From Marsupella aquatica (Eukaryota > Marchantiophyta): a DNA stretch of 64,000 nucleotides. The notes beneath the pieces are model-generated. The model ran no database searches and was not told where the DNA came from. It was given only the letters and a program-made list of their open reading frames with translations. Positions 34,154 through 44,800 of the stretch are shown piece by piece. The stretch's first letter is position 1; each line of letters begins with the position of its first letter. Made by a program: the position numbers and the translations under genes. The stretch spans positions 620,001-684,000 of the forward strand of contig OZ316893.1 of assembly GCA_973895155.1 (NCBI GenBank), written 5' to 3'.

Positions 34154-35660
34154 ACTTCATTGGATGAAGTAGATGATGACTCGTCTACCATTATGGATGT
34201 TGGTGAGGTTGTGGTTGGACAGCAGGATATTCACAACGATGAGTGTTGGAATACCTACGCACTAGTTCTATTGGTGGCAGTGTTGATGCCAAGGAGCATG
34301 ACAGGGTTTTGCAAAGTGCCAAGAGGTTTTGATGGGAAGGAAACCATCTTTTGAGAGTACTACGTGATGGTAAGGTATTGGTGGTACCAAAACCATCACA
34401 ACGAGTACATTTGGTGCGACATGCACACAAGGAGTTGGGTCACTTTGGTGTGAAGCGCACTTATAGCTTGTTGTAGACACAGTATGGTGGCGTGGTATGC
34501 ACACTCATGTCCAGAAACTGATAGCTAAGTGTGTGGTATGTGATCGAGTGAGGGCATCATTTAATGCTCCCACTCCCCAGTTGCATCCATTGCCGATCAT
34601 GGGTTTGGGGTATAGATGGAGTTTGGACTTTGCTGGTCCATTGCCCCTCACCCAACGGCATAATTGTTATGTTTTGGTTATGGTGGAATATTTTTCCAAG
34701 TGGATTGAGCTAGTGGCATTGCCAGATAAAGCTAGTGGAGGAGTTGCTACCACATTTTTGGATCGTGTACTTAGTCATTTTGGAGCACCAGCTAAGGTGT
34801 TGACTAATCAGGGAAGTGAGCTCCATGGAGAGTTTGAGAGTTTGTGTGAGCAAGCTCTGATTGATCATTGTACTACTTCTCGTGATCATCCTGAGGCAAA
34901 TGGATTGGCTAAAAGAGTAGTGCAAACTATGAAGAGAGGATTGCGCAAGTATGGCTTGCAAGTTGGTCATCTGGGAGATTGGGATCTCCAATTACCTTGG
35001 TTAGCTATGGGCTACCATTTCAGTCGATAAGCATCACTTGCATCCTTCTCACCTTATTTCTTGCTCTACAGTGGAGAGCCAGATTTACCAGCAGCTATTT
35101 GTCATGATACTGCATCAGTTGTGAACTTGGATAATCTTGATATTTGGGTCAAGGTTTGTTCAAAGAGGGCACAAATTTTTGAGAGAGTCATGTCCATGGC
35201 CTTTGACAACCTGCCATTGCCCAACATCATGATACTTTACAGTATGCCACAATTTGTGGAGGAGGTTATCGTGCGAGGATTCAACGATTTCATCTTAGTG
35301 ATTAATATGTTTATTTGCAGCAGACAGCACCAACAACACTTGATGTGACTGCAGGTCAGACCATTTTACGTGTGCGTGAAGTGCTACCTTCTGGTGTCCT
35401 AATGTTGGAGGGACGTGATGGTATGGTTTGGAAGGATCATGTGCGCAACTTTGCACCATGTCATCTTTCAAACATTGATACAGTGGAGCCAAGCTTAGCA
35501 CATGTTCATGTTGGCTTGTAGTGTATGTTAGGTGGATCTACTCAGGGAGCAGCTACTATGTTGATTTGTGATAAGTGTTCTAGAGAATGGCACAATCATG
35601 TCGTATTTGACACCACCATTGCAGGTGATTCCTAGTGGATCATGGTTGTGTCCTTAGTGT
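34154..35660 (+). pseudogene. Ty3/Gypsy integrase with C-terminal PHD-finger-like module
   Basis: An H2C2-like zinc-binding region (HKELGHFGVKRTY) precedes the integrase core at 34,497-35,030: LDFAGPL holds the first catalytic Asp, but the second site reads TNQGSEL where TDQG is expected and the Glu site reads ANGLAKRVV where an Asn-Gly...Glu-Arg is expected. Two of three catalytic residues are thus replaced. The downstream part (35,315-35,521) reads LDVTAGQTILRVREVLPSGVLMLEGRDG. After a stop and frame change comes ICDKCSREWHN (35,563-35,595) and then SGSWLCP (about 35,635-35,655), the order of Cys and His residues seen in PHD fingers. In related retrotransposons a C-terminal chromatin reader can guide integration; here this is inference. 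Confidence 0.75.
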
Positions 35661-35837
35661 TGGTGAAGCCGACTATTTATTAGTTGTGTTCTCTTGGAAG
35701 ATATGGATTGCAGGTAGGTGATCGATGGGGTCACTTGCACCCGGCCTCCTGATCTTCACACCTGAAAAGGTGTATATCAACCTTGTAGAACTCATGGCTA
35801 GCTAGAGTTAGGGGACCTTACTCCTATCTAGGGGAGC

Positions 35838-36440
35838 AATTATGGGTTTTGGACATGTGTGGACATGAGTTCCACTTGTATTCTATTCTCTTGTGTTTGT
35901 GATGTGGTAGTGTGACTATGTCTGGATGTATGTGACAAACGATGTATGTTGTGTAGTGATGTGTATGTGCACGATAGTTGTCACATCATTCTAGGTAGGG
36001 TTAGAGTGTATTGTACTATCTAGATCTGTATGTTTGCTATGTGTGCTATATGAGCCAATAAGGCTCTATTAGGTTTGTGTGAGAGGGTAGTTCTCTCTTG
36101 TGAGGCATCAAAAGGTTATCTTTCGATGTTGAGCCTTGGAGAGGAGAGCTTGTGTGATGGCTATGGTGGCTAAGAGCTCGATCTCTATATAACGTGGATT
36201 CCTTGAGTGCAAGGTGCGTTAGCTCGACATATATATGTGTGTGATCGGATCGAACAGGATTGAGTGCATGTTGGTGTCGATTGTGGTTTGATTCTATTCA
36301 AATTATTGTGGGTTTTGGACATGTGTGGACATGAATTCCACTTGTATTCTATTCTCTTGTGTTTGTGATGTGGTAGTGTGACTATGTCTGAATGTATGTG
36401 ACAAGCGATGTATGTTGTGTAGCGATGTGTATGCACACAA
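35838..36440 (+). repeat. LTR-like segment with a partial tandem second copy
   Basis: A purine-rich AGGGGAGCA precedes 35,838. The 140 bases from ATGGGTTTTGGACATGTGTG (about 35,841-35,977) recur at 36,302-36,440 with few changes. If the LTR is ~460 bases (35,838-36,301), the second block is the start of another LTR in tandem, broken at 36,440 where dispersed-repeat copy 3 begins. A TATA-like TCTATATAA lies at about 36,183. Confidence 0.6.
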
Positions 36441-36444
36441 CATT

Positions 36445-36820
36445 TGTGACTACCCTTGAAAGAAGTTGCACTTGCCCTTGTCAGCACGATTGTCGCTCAA
36501 CAATCTCTACTGTCTACACAAGCAACCCATTAATCGATAAATAACCTCTTTTGATCTTGGAACCAAGCTTGCAACTCCCAAGACCATTATTTTGCATCAA
36601 GCTCAATAGTTGTTATTAAGTAGGCCAGCGGATAGTAAGAGCCTCTCAGGCCTTGCCATAAATAGATGTTAAGGTCGACATCATTGTTAGTCCAAAACAA
36701 CCTATCTACTAGATGCCGCTCAAGCTTCCTCACTTTCTACCCATCAATGGCTAACCGCCTTGCCTCCAGGAAATGCCATGGCCCAAAGTTTAGTTTGTCA
36801 CAAGCTTATAGTAACACGTC
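36445..36820 (+). repeat. Dispersed repeat, copy 3
   Basis: Diverged copy of the 30,640 repeat: GAAGTTGCACTTGCCCTTG, CGCTCAACAATCTC, AAGTAGGCCAGCG, TGCCATAA, ATGGCTAACCGCC in the same order. It overlaps in content with copy 2, so copies 2 and 3 are not simply the halves of one interrupted copy. Confidence 0.6.
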
Positions 36821-37627
36821 AAGAAGATGATAAACAACTATAGTTGGGAATTCTTCACACCACAGGTGGTTGCATGGCTTTCGGCTTACCCCAAGGTAGA
36901 TTGGTAAAGTGGAGATCTAGATCTATGAGGACAACAAGGCATTCAGGTTGTTTCATGTGCCATCCACAAGGAACGGCTTCATACACACTACATCACAAAA
37001 CTGAAATTTTGTTTGTTTTGTATCTATTGGACATAAGAGTGATTGCTACAAATGGCTATGTCCAATTTATGTTTTATGCATGACACCATGCCATCTTAAT
37101 ATACTATAACAAATTCATCTATTTTATATCCGTATGATGTCTATGCAATGCTGAAAGTTTATTTAATTACATTATGAAACATATATACTTTTGATGTAGA
37201 TTTGCTATTGACATTTTAATTTATTTGATATAAACCTTATGTTCCATCTATAATTGGTGTGTAAACTACACATATATAACTATCATAAATTTTTGACCAA
37301 ATAAGCTTAAAAAACTTTTGAATTCAAAAACTTTGGAGGAAATATTTAACCAAAATAAGCAGTGAAAGATTTCCACAAAATTTTCATAGATATTAAAGTA
37401 AGGAGAAAGGGAAAACTTTATTTCAATAAACTTTGTTCCTCTAAACTACATAGTATTTCCCAGAGTAGTGCTTTGTCAGCCAGTTTTGTTTGACTGTTTC
37501 TAGAGATAACCTAATTCCATTAAAGTGTCAACATGTGAGATACCACAGCCAGTTGGAGACATTCACCGGTGGTAACCTTTGAAAGACCTCACTGCCAGAA
37601 CATATTTGCAACTAACTACCCTTTTGC
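36821..37627. other. Spacer, nothing recognised
   Basis: AT-rich, no repeat or coding region recognised. Confidence 0.4.
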
Positions 37628-39981
37628 TCAGTCTGAAGACAAAAAATTGTCAGCTGGTACAGGCCGCTCCACAGAAACCTCAACATGAGCATATTCATCT
37701 ATTCGAAGGCCAAGAGCAAAAGCTGTTGCACGGCTCTTTCCTATCACTTGCACAGAAAGAGGACTGGCCTTGAGTTGCTTCTTGACGCTAACTCCATCCT
37801 GTGAACCCAACAATTATGTGAGAAAAGCAAATCACACGTGAAGACTCAATTACCTCTCCTGTTAATGAATCCAGATCAAAAATTATCAACAACATACACC
37901 TGGCAGGCTGACTCAAAACACAAATAAACAGAAGCGATATATAAAGGCTACAAGATATAGTACCTGCATTGCATGGTCCACCATTAAAGTTTGAATCTGT
38001 TTTCAAAATATGTGTCAACTTGAGCAAAATTAGGGACACAATGAATCACTTTAGCAATGTTTGCTACCTCCACAACAATATAAGGCACTTTGGATCTTTT
38101 GTAAAGTGCTTTTCAGCTTGTAGAGGCTGTCGTGTCTTCATCAACCCATTGGAGCTTTGTGCAGTGCAATAACTTCCAATCTCCATCCCTTGGCAGCTTT
38201 TCCATCATTCTAACAAATGCTAGATGCTTCATGATCTTATTGCCACCCTCATCAATGACTTCACAAGAAATCAGCAACCTCAGTTGACCATAAGATGTTA
38301 CAGGATCAACGCCAGCTTCTTCCATCTGAAGAAAGACGAATCCAAACCATTCTTTACCATGGAAATTTCTGCAAGCACGGGTGTACATTGGCCAATCTCC
38401 AAATCGAATGCCTTCCCCAGCAGGCACTGCTAAGCTTTTCCAAATTTGTATTATCTCAGGAACTACACAGTTCTCATCATTCAAGTGCATAACAAAGGCT
38501 TCTCTCAGGTGCAGTTGTATTTCTGGTTGACACTGAAATAGTTCACTCACTTCTACAGGCACAAAGTCATTGTTACTTGCATCAAGCCAACTCAATGTCA
38601 ACCTTATATCCTTTCCAGATAGGGTGATCTGTCCTGTCAATACAGCCTGCACATATCAAATCATAAAGCACATGCATAAGTGCCTACAAGACATCCTTTG
38701 TAAAGTGACATGTGTTGCTACACAGAAAGTACAAATTGAAAGTGTAGCAGAAGTGGGAGGGAGGTAAGGGGAATAGTACTCGGTCCAGTGCAGTAACATC
38801 TTCTGCATGCACTCTTAAGTCTTCTTGACAGCTCACTTCGTCTAGTAAAATTCTAGTCCTCTGGCTATGCCTTGCTATTTGCCCCATGAAATTCCTCTTG
38901 TTGCTATGTCTGTATGGAACCTTCATGAGGGCAATGTGAAGATGTTCGAATATACCTGTGTCATATTCTAAAGGCAACCCACATCGTTTGATACAATCTT
39001 TCAGGTGACTCATGGCATGGACTTTTACAATGTTGAAACTTGACTTCTACCAAGTTTTAGCGTGTTTTATCATCGATCCTACTGCTTTTTTCATTAACTG
39101 ATCCATTTGATTCAAGGACCTCTCAGAATGTTGTTTACTCTGGAATGCTAGCAAATACCAATCTATGAAGTCCACAAAAACTCAATGAGCAAATTTGGAA
39201 TGATGCCAAGCAAACAAAATACCACAACCTGCATAACAAATTTATGCTCGAATCCATGAAAGTTAGCATTGCTTTGAAAGTAACCACTTTGGTTACTCCC
39301 AGGCAATCTAAAGGAAGCATAACGACATTCCTTGTGTATTTTCTGGAGTCTTCTATCAAGTTCTTGCATAGGTTTTTTCACAAGGCTCTGGGAAGCAGCA
39401 GCCGATCTCACAATGCCCACTAGAGTCTTAAATACACCTAGTATGGACTGATGAAGACCGTCTAATTGTATGCATCGATAGGGATTTCCATACAGCAAAT
39501 CACCTCCACAAAATCCCCATAGAGCACACTGCAAGACATCACAAGAAAAAAAATCACTCACAGTTGACAAAGAGAAGAATAACTGAACTCATTCAAAACT
39601 CCCTTTGCACAATCAATGCTCATCTCAGTAAGAAGTGCTTACCTGTACTGGATAAATTGACTGCTCCTTAGACATCTGTTTCTGATCTTGCACAGAAGAC
39701 TGCCGCATCTCTTCTAAGATTGCTTCCATTCCCTTCTCATCCCTGTAAGAAAACCTTCTTGCAACATTGTTGAGGGATTCTTTTGGACAGAAACAACAAC
39801 TGCATGGATAATTTGACTTGTTTGTATCAAATGTGCATGTGATTCTACTCCCCTCTGTCTGGTCACAGATATACAGACATAGTCTTGGAAAGACCCACTG
39901 GGATTGACCAAATGGGTCTTTCATGTGAACTCCTGTATGACTTGTAGCCTTCAATGGTGCCAAAACAATCTCCTCACATTT
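37628..39981 (-). pseudogene. C-terminal half of a Plavaka-like (Tnp2/CMC-group) transposase
   Basis: Minus-strand exons read as the second half of a Plavaka-type transposase. The first (39,981 down to about 39,640) has KCEEIVLAPLKATSHTG...PRLCLYICDQTEG and a CSCCFCPKE zinc-like motif. The next (about 39,555-39,165) has CALWGFCGGDLLYGNPYRCIQ...DGLHQSILGVFKTL and ELDRRL. Then come GIFEHLHIALMKVPYRHSNKRNF (about 38,960-38,890) and C-terminal exons (38,652-38,113, perhaps also 37,813-37,628) with no motif I can name. In this family these blocks follow the first catalytic Asp and contain the rest of the DDE core. The N-terminal half lies at 59,109-60,225 on the same strand; a 19-kb element separates them. 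CTCACATTT at 39,973-39,981 is one copy of the target-site duplication. Confidence 0.8.
39973..39981 (+). repeat. Target-site duplication, left copy
   Basis: CTCACATTT (CTCACATTTG if 10 bp). The identical word lies at 59,109-59,117. On the minus strand it encodes K-C-E in the Plavaka-like protein at both sides. Confidence 0.88.
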
Positions 39982-40224
39982 GGGGGTCGTGTACTTCATC
40001 AGTTATCAGTGAGTTTCATCAGTGACTGATATCAGTCCAACACCGGAACTCAGCAAATCAGCTGAGATGAATTCTTCTGGGGCACAACCCAATCGCAGTC
40101 CGCGCCATTGTCGGCGCCTCTTTGAGGTTGGATCGGGTACTTTACTTCGACCATTTCTTATGTCGGCTGCCTCTCTGACATTAAAGGAGAATATAAAGTT
40201 TCAATCTTGGCGGCCTCTCTGAGA
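39982..40224. repeat. Left terminal region with perfect 14-bp palindrome
   Basis: GACTGATATCAGTC (40,024-40,037) is self-complementary and is preceded by a CTGATGAA-type repeat on the minus strand (TTCATCAG at 39,994 and 40,015). Degenerate palindrome-family words (GCCTCTTTGAGG, GCCTCTCTGA) follow at 40,115-40,225. This end matches the sequence at 8,163-8,195. Confidence 0.65.
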
Positions 40225-40287
40225 TTTCCTCGAAGTTCAGTTGAATCTCAGCGAGCCCCGCCGAGATTCAACTGAAATTCGAGGAAA
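40225..40287. repeat. Long hairpin: 25-bp arms with a 13-base loop
   Basis: Arm 1 is 40,225-40,249 (TTTCCTCGAAGTTCAGTTGA...) and arm 2 is 40,263-40,287; they are complementary at all but one position. The loop (AGCGAGCCCCGCC) holds the palindrome-family core. An A-tract follows arm 2. It could be a terminator-like or small-RNA-producing fold near the 3' end of the Ulp1 gene. Confidence 0.8.
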
Positions 40288-40548
40288 AAAAAAACTTCTC
40301 ACACAGGGTCTTCGATATATCATGGGGTGTCGCTACTAAATCTCAAAAAGGATCCATACAACACATCGTACAACAGAGTCCATACTCATCTCAAAGACCC
40401 TCGCCGACTTATCCAGGAGAACAACACGGGGTCCAGCGTAGAAAGTAACCTTTGGAGGAAATTTTTATTTTACTTCGTATACAACATGTTGCTCTGTTGT
40501 GAAATATTCACAAATTGAATTCACAAAGGCAATCCATCGATCCTCTAT

Positions 40549-41812
40549 CTACAAACTGATCGTCTGGCAGATTAGGTCTACAATAATCTTTTGTCGTATA
40601 AGCAGTACATGTTTAGGGTCAACCGCCAATACAGAGCCTCTAGAAAGACGCTCCATGTACATTATGACATATACTCCACAATTGTAACTATCGGGTTGGG
40701 CTGGAATATCGTCGCGGACGATGCGTTGCCATTGTAATGGCGATAAGTGGGGACAACTGCGCAAGCGGGACAGGTCATGGAGAAACCGACCGACATTCAC
40801 CAAATCGTCGCATTCCGATGCTTCGCCTCCAATGGGATCGAGCAAATGTAGTTGCTGCAAAGTAAAATCGACCACAGCTAGTACCCAATGTTTTGGCCTG
40901 TGGATGGGGATTATAATGAGGTCGAATGAAAAGACGTCAATGCCCTTCACAAATGCCAACGCTGCGTTGAAGCTGTACGCAGGATGCGTCAAGACATTGT
41001 AAAAATGTGTGGGCAAAAGCATGCATTTGGGTTTTGCAATGACCTCTGCTCTACGCTCCAATAGAGGAATGTAAGCATTGATGATGTCACAAGTGAGCCA
41101 TTTTTTTGCCCTCAAGCATTTGAAATCTTTTCTCTTCAATTTTAAGTCGCCGAGGCTGACTAGGACTTCATCTTGGTCCCTGTTGGAGTCCAATGCTTCT
41201 TTGACTATGGTCGCAAGTATGGCGGGTTGATGTCGTTGTGCAGGCACCCCCTGATTCGGTCGTTGGTGCACAGGCACCCCCTGATCGACTCCTTGCTGGG
41301 CAGTCACTACCTCGTCGACTGGTTGTTGTGGCTCAGTTTGCTTCTGAGCTGCAATGAAGGTAAATTCACCCAAAAATTACTCTTCGGAATTGGAGCTTGA
41401 CAAACTTATGCTTGCATGGTGAGTTTGGAGACTATCACTATCACTTCCTACCGAGCTACTCTCATCCGATTCAGTCTCTTCTGCCCTATCATCGACAAAT
41501 TTGAGAGTCTTCCTTGTTCTCTCTTTCACAAAATGAGCAACTCTTTCTTCATGATACGTATCAGCGTAGCACGGTAGGCTTGACTTCTCCGGAGAGAATA
41601 ATGCCAAAGCTTCCTCCCAAGCGAGCTTCACAAGTCGTCTGTCCTGTGTGTCCCATTCCTCGGTTGCCGACTCGGTGGTCCTGTCGGGAACTGCTACTAA
41701 GTTATACTTAAATCGAATCATGTATTGCGCCGGAATAGACGGATCACAAGAACGAATTTGTGAGGCGATGTGGACACCCCAGATAATCCATTGAGTCGCC
41801 TTTTGAGATAGA
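40549..41812 (-). CDS. Ulp1/SENP-type (C48) cysteine protease exons
   Basis: The last exon encodes a complete C48 catalytic set in the right order: His in RPKHWVLAVVD, Asp in LHLLDPIGG, Gln in IPAQPDSYNCGVYV and Cys in NCGVYV, followed by a short C-terminal helix region. This family cleaves SUMO- or NEDD8-like modifiers. The region before it has Q/P/V-rich repeats (QQGVDQGVPVHQRPNQGVPAQ) and KDFKCLRAKKWLTCDIINAY, the usual Ulp1 entry helix. The preceding exon (about 41,812-41,450) reads QWIIWGVHIASQIRSCD... and ends in a Ser/Asp/Glu-rich tail. The exact splice between them is unclear: the shortest reading would need an intron of only ~32 bases, while GTAGGAAG near 41,452 gives a more normal one. 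A free-standing Ulp1 gene is possible, but the exon has no ATG near its start. Confidence 0.85.
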
Positions 41813-44800
41813 TCTCAGAGAGGCTAGCCAAGATGTATTTTTGTCCCTCCAGACGCATCTAAGGCCCTACGTGGACTTGCCAGTAGAAGTTGACGTGGCC
41901 AGGCCACCCGGGATTCATTTGTGCGAGGCCCGCCGACATGCATCTCAGAGAGGCCCGCTGAGATGGACTTGCCTGGAAATCTGAATATGCCCGGGCCAGA
42001 TGCGATTCCTCTCGGCGAGGCCCACCGACATGCATCTCGGAGAGGCCAGCCGAGATGGACTTGCCTGGAAATCTGAATATGCCCGGGCCAGATGCGATTC
42101 CTCTCAGCGAGGCCCGCCGATGTGCATCTCGGAGAGGCCAGCCGAGATGGACTTGCCTGGAAATCTGAATATGCCCGGGCCAGATGCGATTCCTCTCGGC
42201 AAGGCCCGCCGACATGCATCTCGGAGAGGCCAGCTGAGAGGGACTTTCCAGCAAATCTCAAAGTGCCCGGGCCAGATGCGATCCTCTCGGCTAGGCCGGC
42301 CGACATGCATCTCGGAGAGATCAGCCGAGATGGATTTGCCCAGATGGAGAGCCATCTCGGAGAGTCCACTGAAATACTATGGGACAATATTAAAATCATT
42401 GAAGGGAAACGGTAGTAAACTCACATGAAGGCTTTTTATTCTTGCGCTTTTCTGGATTGGATTTTCGACGATCCACTGCCTCCTCTTGCTCCGTTAGAGG
42501 CACTCCAACGAACTCTGTCATCGTGTCTTCCGCATAAGATTTGAAGTACGGATAGGATTCGGTCCCAAAGACCATCCGCCCACAGTTCTCACCAGCCTTA
42601 AAGATAGCCCCGAAGTGTGCATTGAACGTGACAACAGTTCCCCCTGGCTTAGTTGTATATTCTATTATACATTGGAGTGTAGCTGGAGACAAGGTGCCAC
42701 CAAAATCATCAATGGTCTCATTCTGACCCGTTGTATAGTTAGTTAGCCCGTTCCTCAACTTCATATCAAGCTCGACACTGATTGGCTTCACGTCATCCTT
42801 TGGGCATACCTCGGCAGACGATTTAAATCCCCAAAGGTCTAGCTTGAGATATTCACTCTAGACGTACAGAACAAAGTCAGTGATGAGTCTTTCTGAGTAC
42901 AAGTCACCGAAAGAACATAAGACAAGAATGGAGTTAAATCTATTAGACTTACCCGCTTTCGAGTCGTGAAGTCGAAGGTGGGTGTGGCGTTCCAGATGAA
43001 AAAGGTGTCTTTCAGCACCCAATTGGTCTCTTCGTAATTGAGACTGTCACAAAGTACTGCGGGGTGGGCAACCGAAGCACTATGCACTATGCCAAACAAT
43101 CCCTCATCATCGAGGAAAACTCGCACAAAATCCTCAACCCGACTGAGGTCGTCTGGCCGGAACAAATTCCACAATGGGATGTTCCCATCCGCGTGCATGC
43201 GGGTGTCTGATCCCATTTGAATCAGAATCAGATTTGCACCAGACCTTGCAGGCTTCCCGTTCTTTAGCCAGCCTTCTGCAGCCAAACCACCCCGCCTAAG
43301 CTTTCTGCACCAGTCTCTAAAACGGAGTACCACAGCCGGTTCTTTACTGTCATTGGCAGCGTCAAAGTAAGTTTTGAAAAGATACGGAGACCATTTAAAA
43401 TAACAATGCCTGAGCGGGGAAGAAAAGTTATCGGCGCTTGAACGCCGAACTCCAACCACTTCTGTGCCATCCGACTTCGGTTTGCCTTCAACGTCCTCTT
43501 CGTAATTTGGGCCATCCGTTGGGGCCTCATGTTGGATTGTCGTGGGTGGAACCTCTATTGGGCTGGGCGGGGGTTGTGGTATGGTGCTAGGCGGGGGTTG
43601 CTCTATGGGGCTGGGCGGAATGTCTTCAAGCTCAGTGTCACGTGCTTTTGCGCGGTGAGGTTTGGGCCTCGTTGTTTTGGTCTTTTTTGCAGCCTTTGTC
43701 TTTGGCCTTGAGGATAATGGCATCCGTTTTGGCGCCGGAGTATCAGACTCACGCCCCTCTTGTTTGTCTTCTCCTTCGTCCTCTACCCGTTCGTCTTCTC
43801 CTTTGTCCTCTACCCGTTCATCTTCTCCTTCGTTATCTACCCGTACGTCATCTGAATGATCCCCTCCTTGGGTTGCGTTCTCTCCCTGGGATGCGTCATG
43901 CTCTTGTTCCTGCTCGCTTTGTTGGTCCAGAGGCTGGTCTACCATTGGCTCTGTCGAAGGCTGCACGGTTTGTTGCTCCACTTGCTGGTTGCCTTGTTGT
44001 AGTGTAGCCGGCTCTATCGTTGGTTCTGCAGTTGGTTCTGTAGCCGACTCTATTGTTGGCTGTGGAGCCTTCTCTATAATTGGCTTTGAAGCCACTTCTA
44101 CAGCCTTGCTTTTTACAGAACCTGGTTCCTCCGGTATCTCCTTCATACCTGGATAGATTGCAAAGCAATGGGGTTATTGATCCCAAGCTTCTCCGCGAGC
44201 CTCGCCGACATGACATCCAGACACTTGACATTATACTTCATCTGCAAAGGTCCGGACGACATTTGGCTATTCTTCTCAGCGAGCCTCGCCGAGATGAGAT
44301 CCAAGGGTTCGGACGAGATGCGACTGAAACTTGTTTGTTCTCAACGAGCCTCGCCGAGATGAGATGCAGTCTATCTCAACGACCCCAAAATTGGTTCAGT
44401 ACTATGTTAGCAAACCCAGCCAAGATGTAGTTCCAAATGAAACCACTATGCAGTGCGAAAGGAATCGAGTAATACCTGATGTTTTTCTTGGACTGGTTAG
44501 CGAGTCAGACTGACTGATGTCGCTCGATGGTTCCTTCTCAACCTTCCGTTCACCTTCTTTTCTGGCCTTCTTCCCGTCATAGGCAGGGTCAGTTGGGATA
44601 AGGGTCTCCACCTCTGTTGCCTCCGTTACTGAATCTGACAGTTGTCGCAACTTTGTTATATCGTAGTAATTACTAGGTTCCTGTGCTTCTTTGAGCAGGT
44701 CTGCACTATCCTTCTCGACAACCTCGAGAAAAGTGTTCCAATTGTCATACTCCATGTACCATGGGCAGTTCCTCCGTTCCCAATCCGAGAATACTCTGCC

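Larger units (their letters stand above)
31796..36440 (+). mobile_element. Degraded Ty3/Gypsy LTR retrotransposon
   Basis: Contains, in order on the plus strand, the pre-RT region, reverse transcriptase, RNase H, a ~475-bp secondary insertion, integrase and a C-terminal zinc-finger-like module, then an LTR-like segment. No 5' LTR partner of the 3' repeat is seen. The first ~250 bases (31,800-32,055) read best on the opposite strand as an aspartyl-protease-like piece (TTISVGLKLTNGRSVTPVER), which would imply a local inversion; that reading is tentative. Confidence 0.8.

Noticed and set aside
41824-42428. Open frames on both strands at 41.8-42.4 kb with repetitive Gly/Pro/Arg text.
   Set aside because: They arise from the 92-bp satellite and differ between strands only by repeat reading; the region sits in a well-bounded intron.
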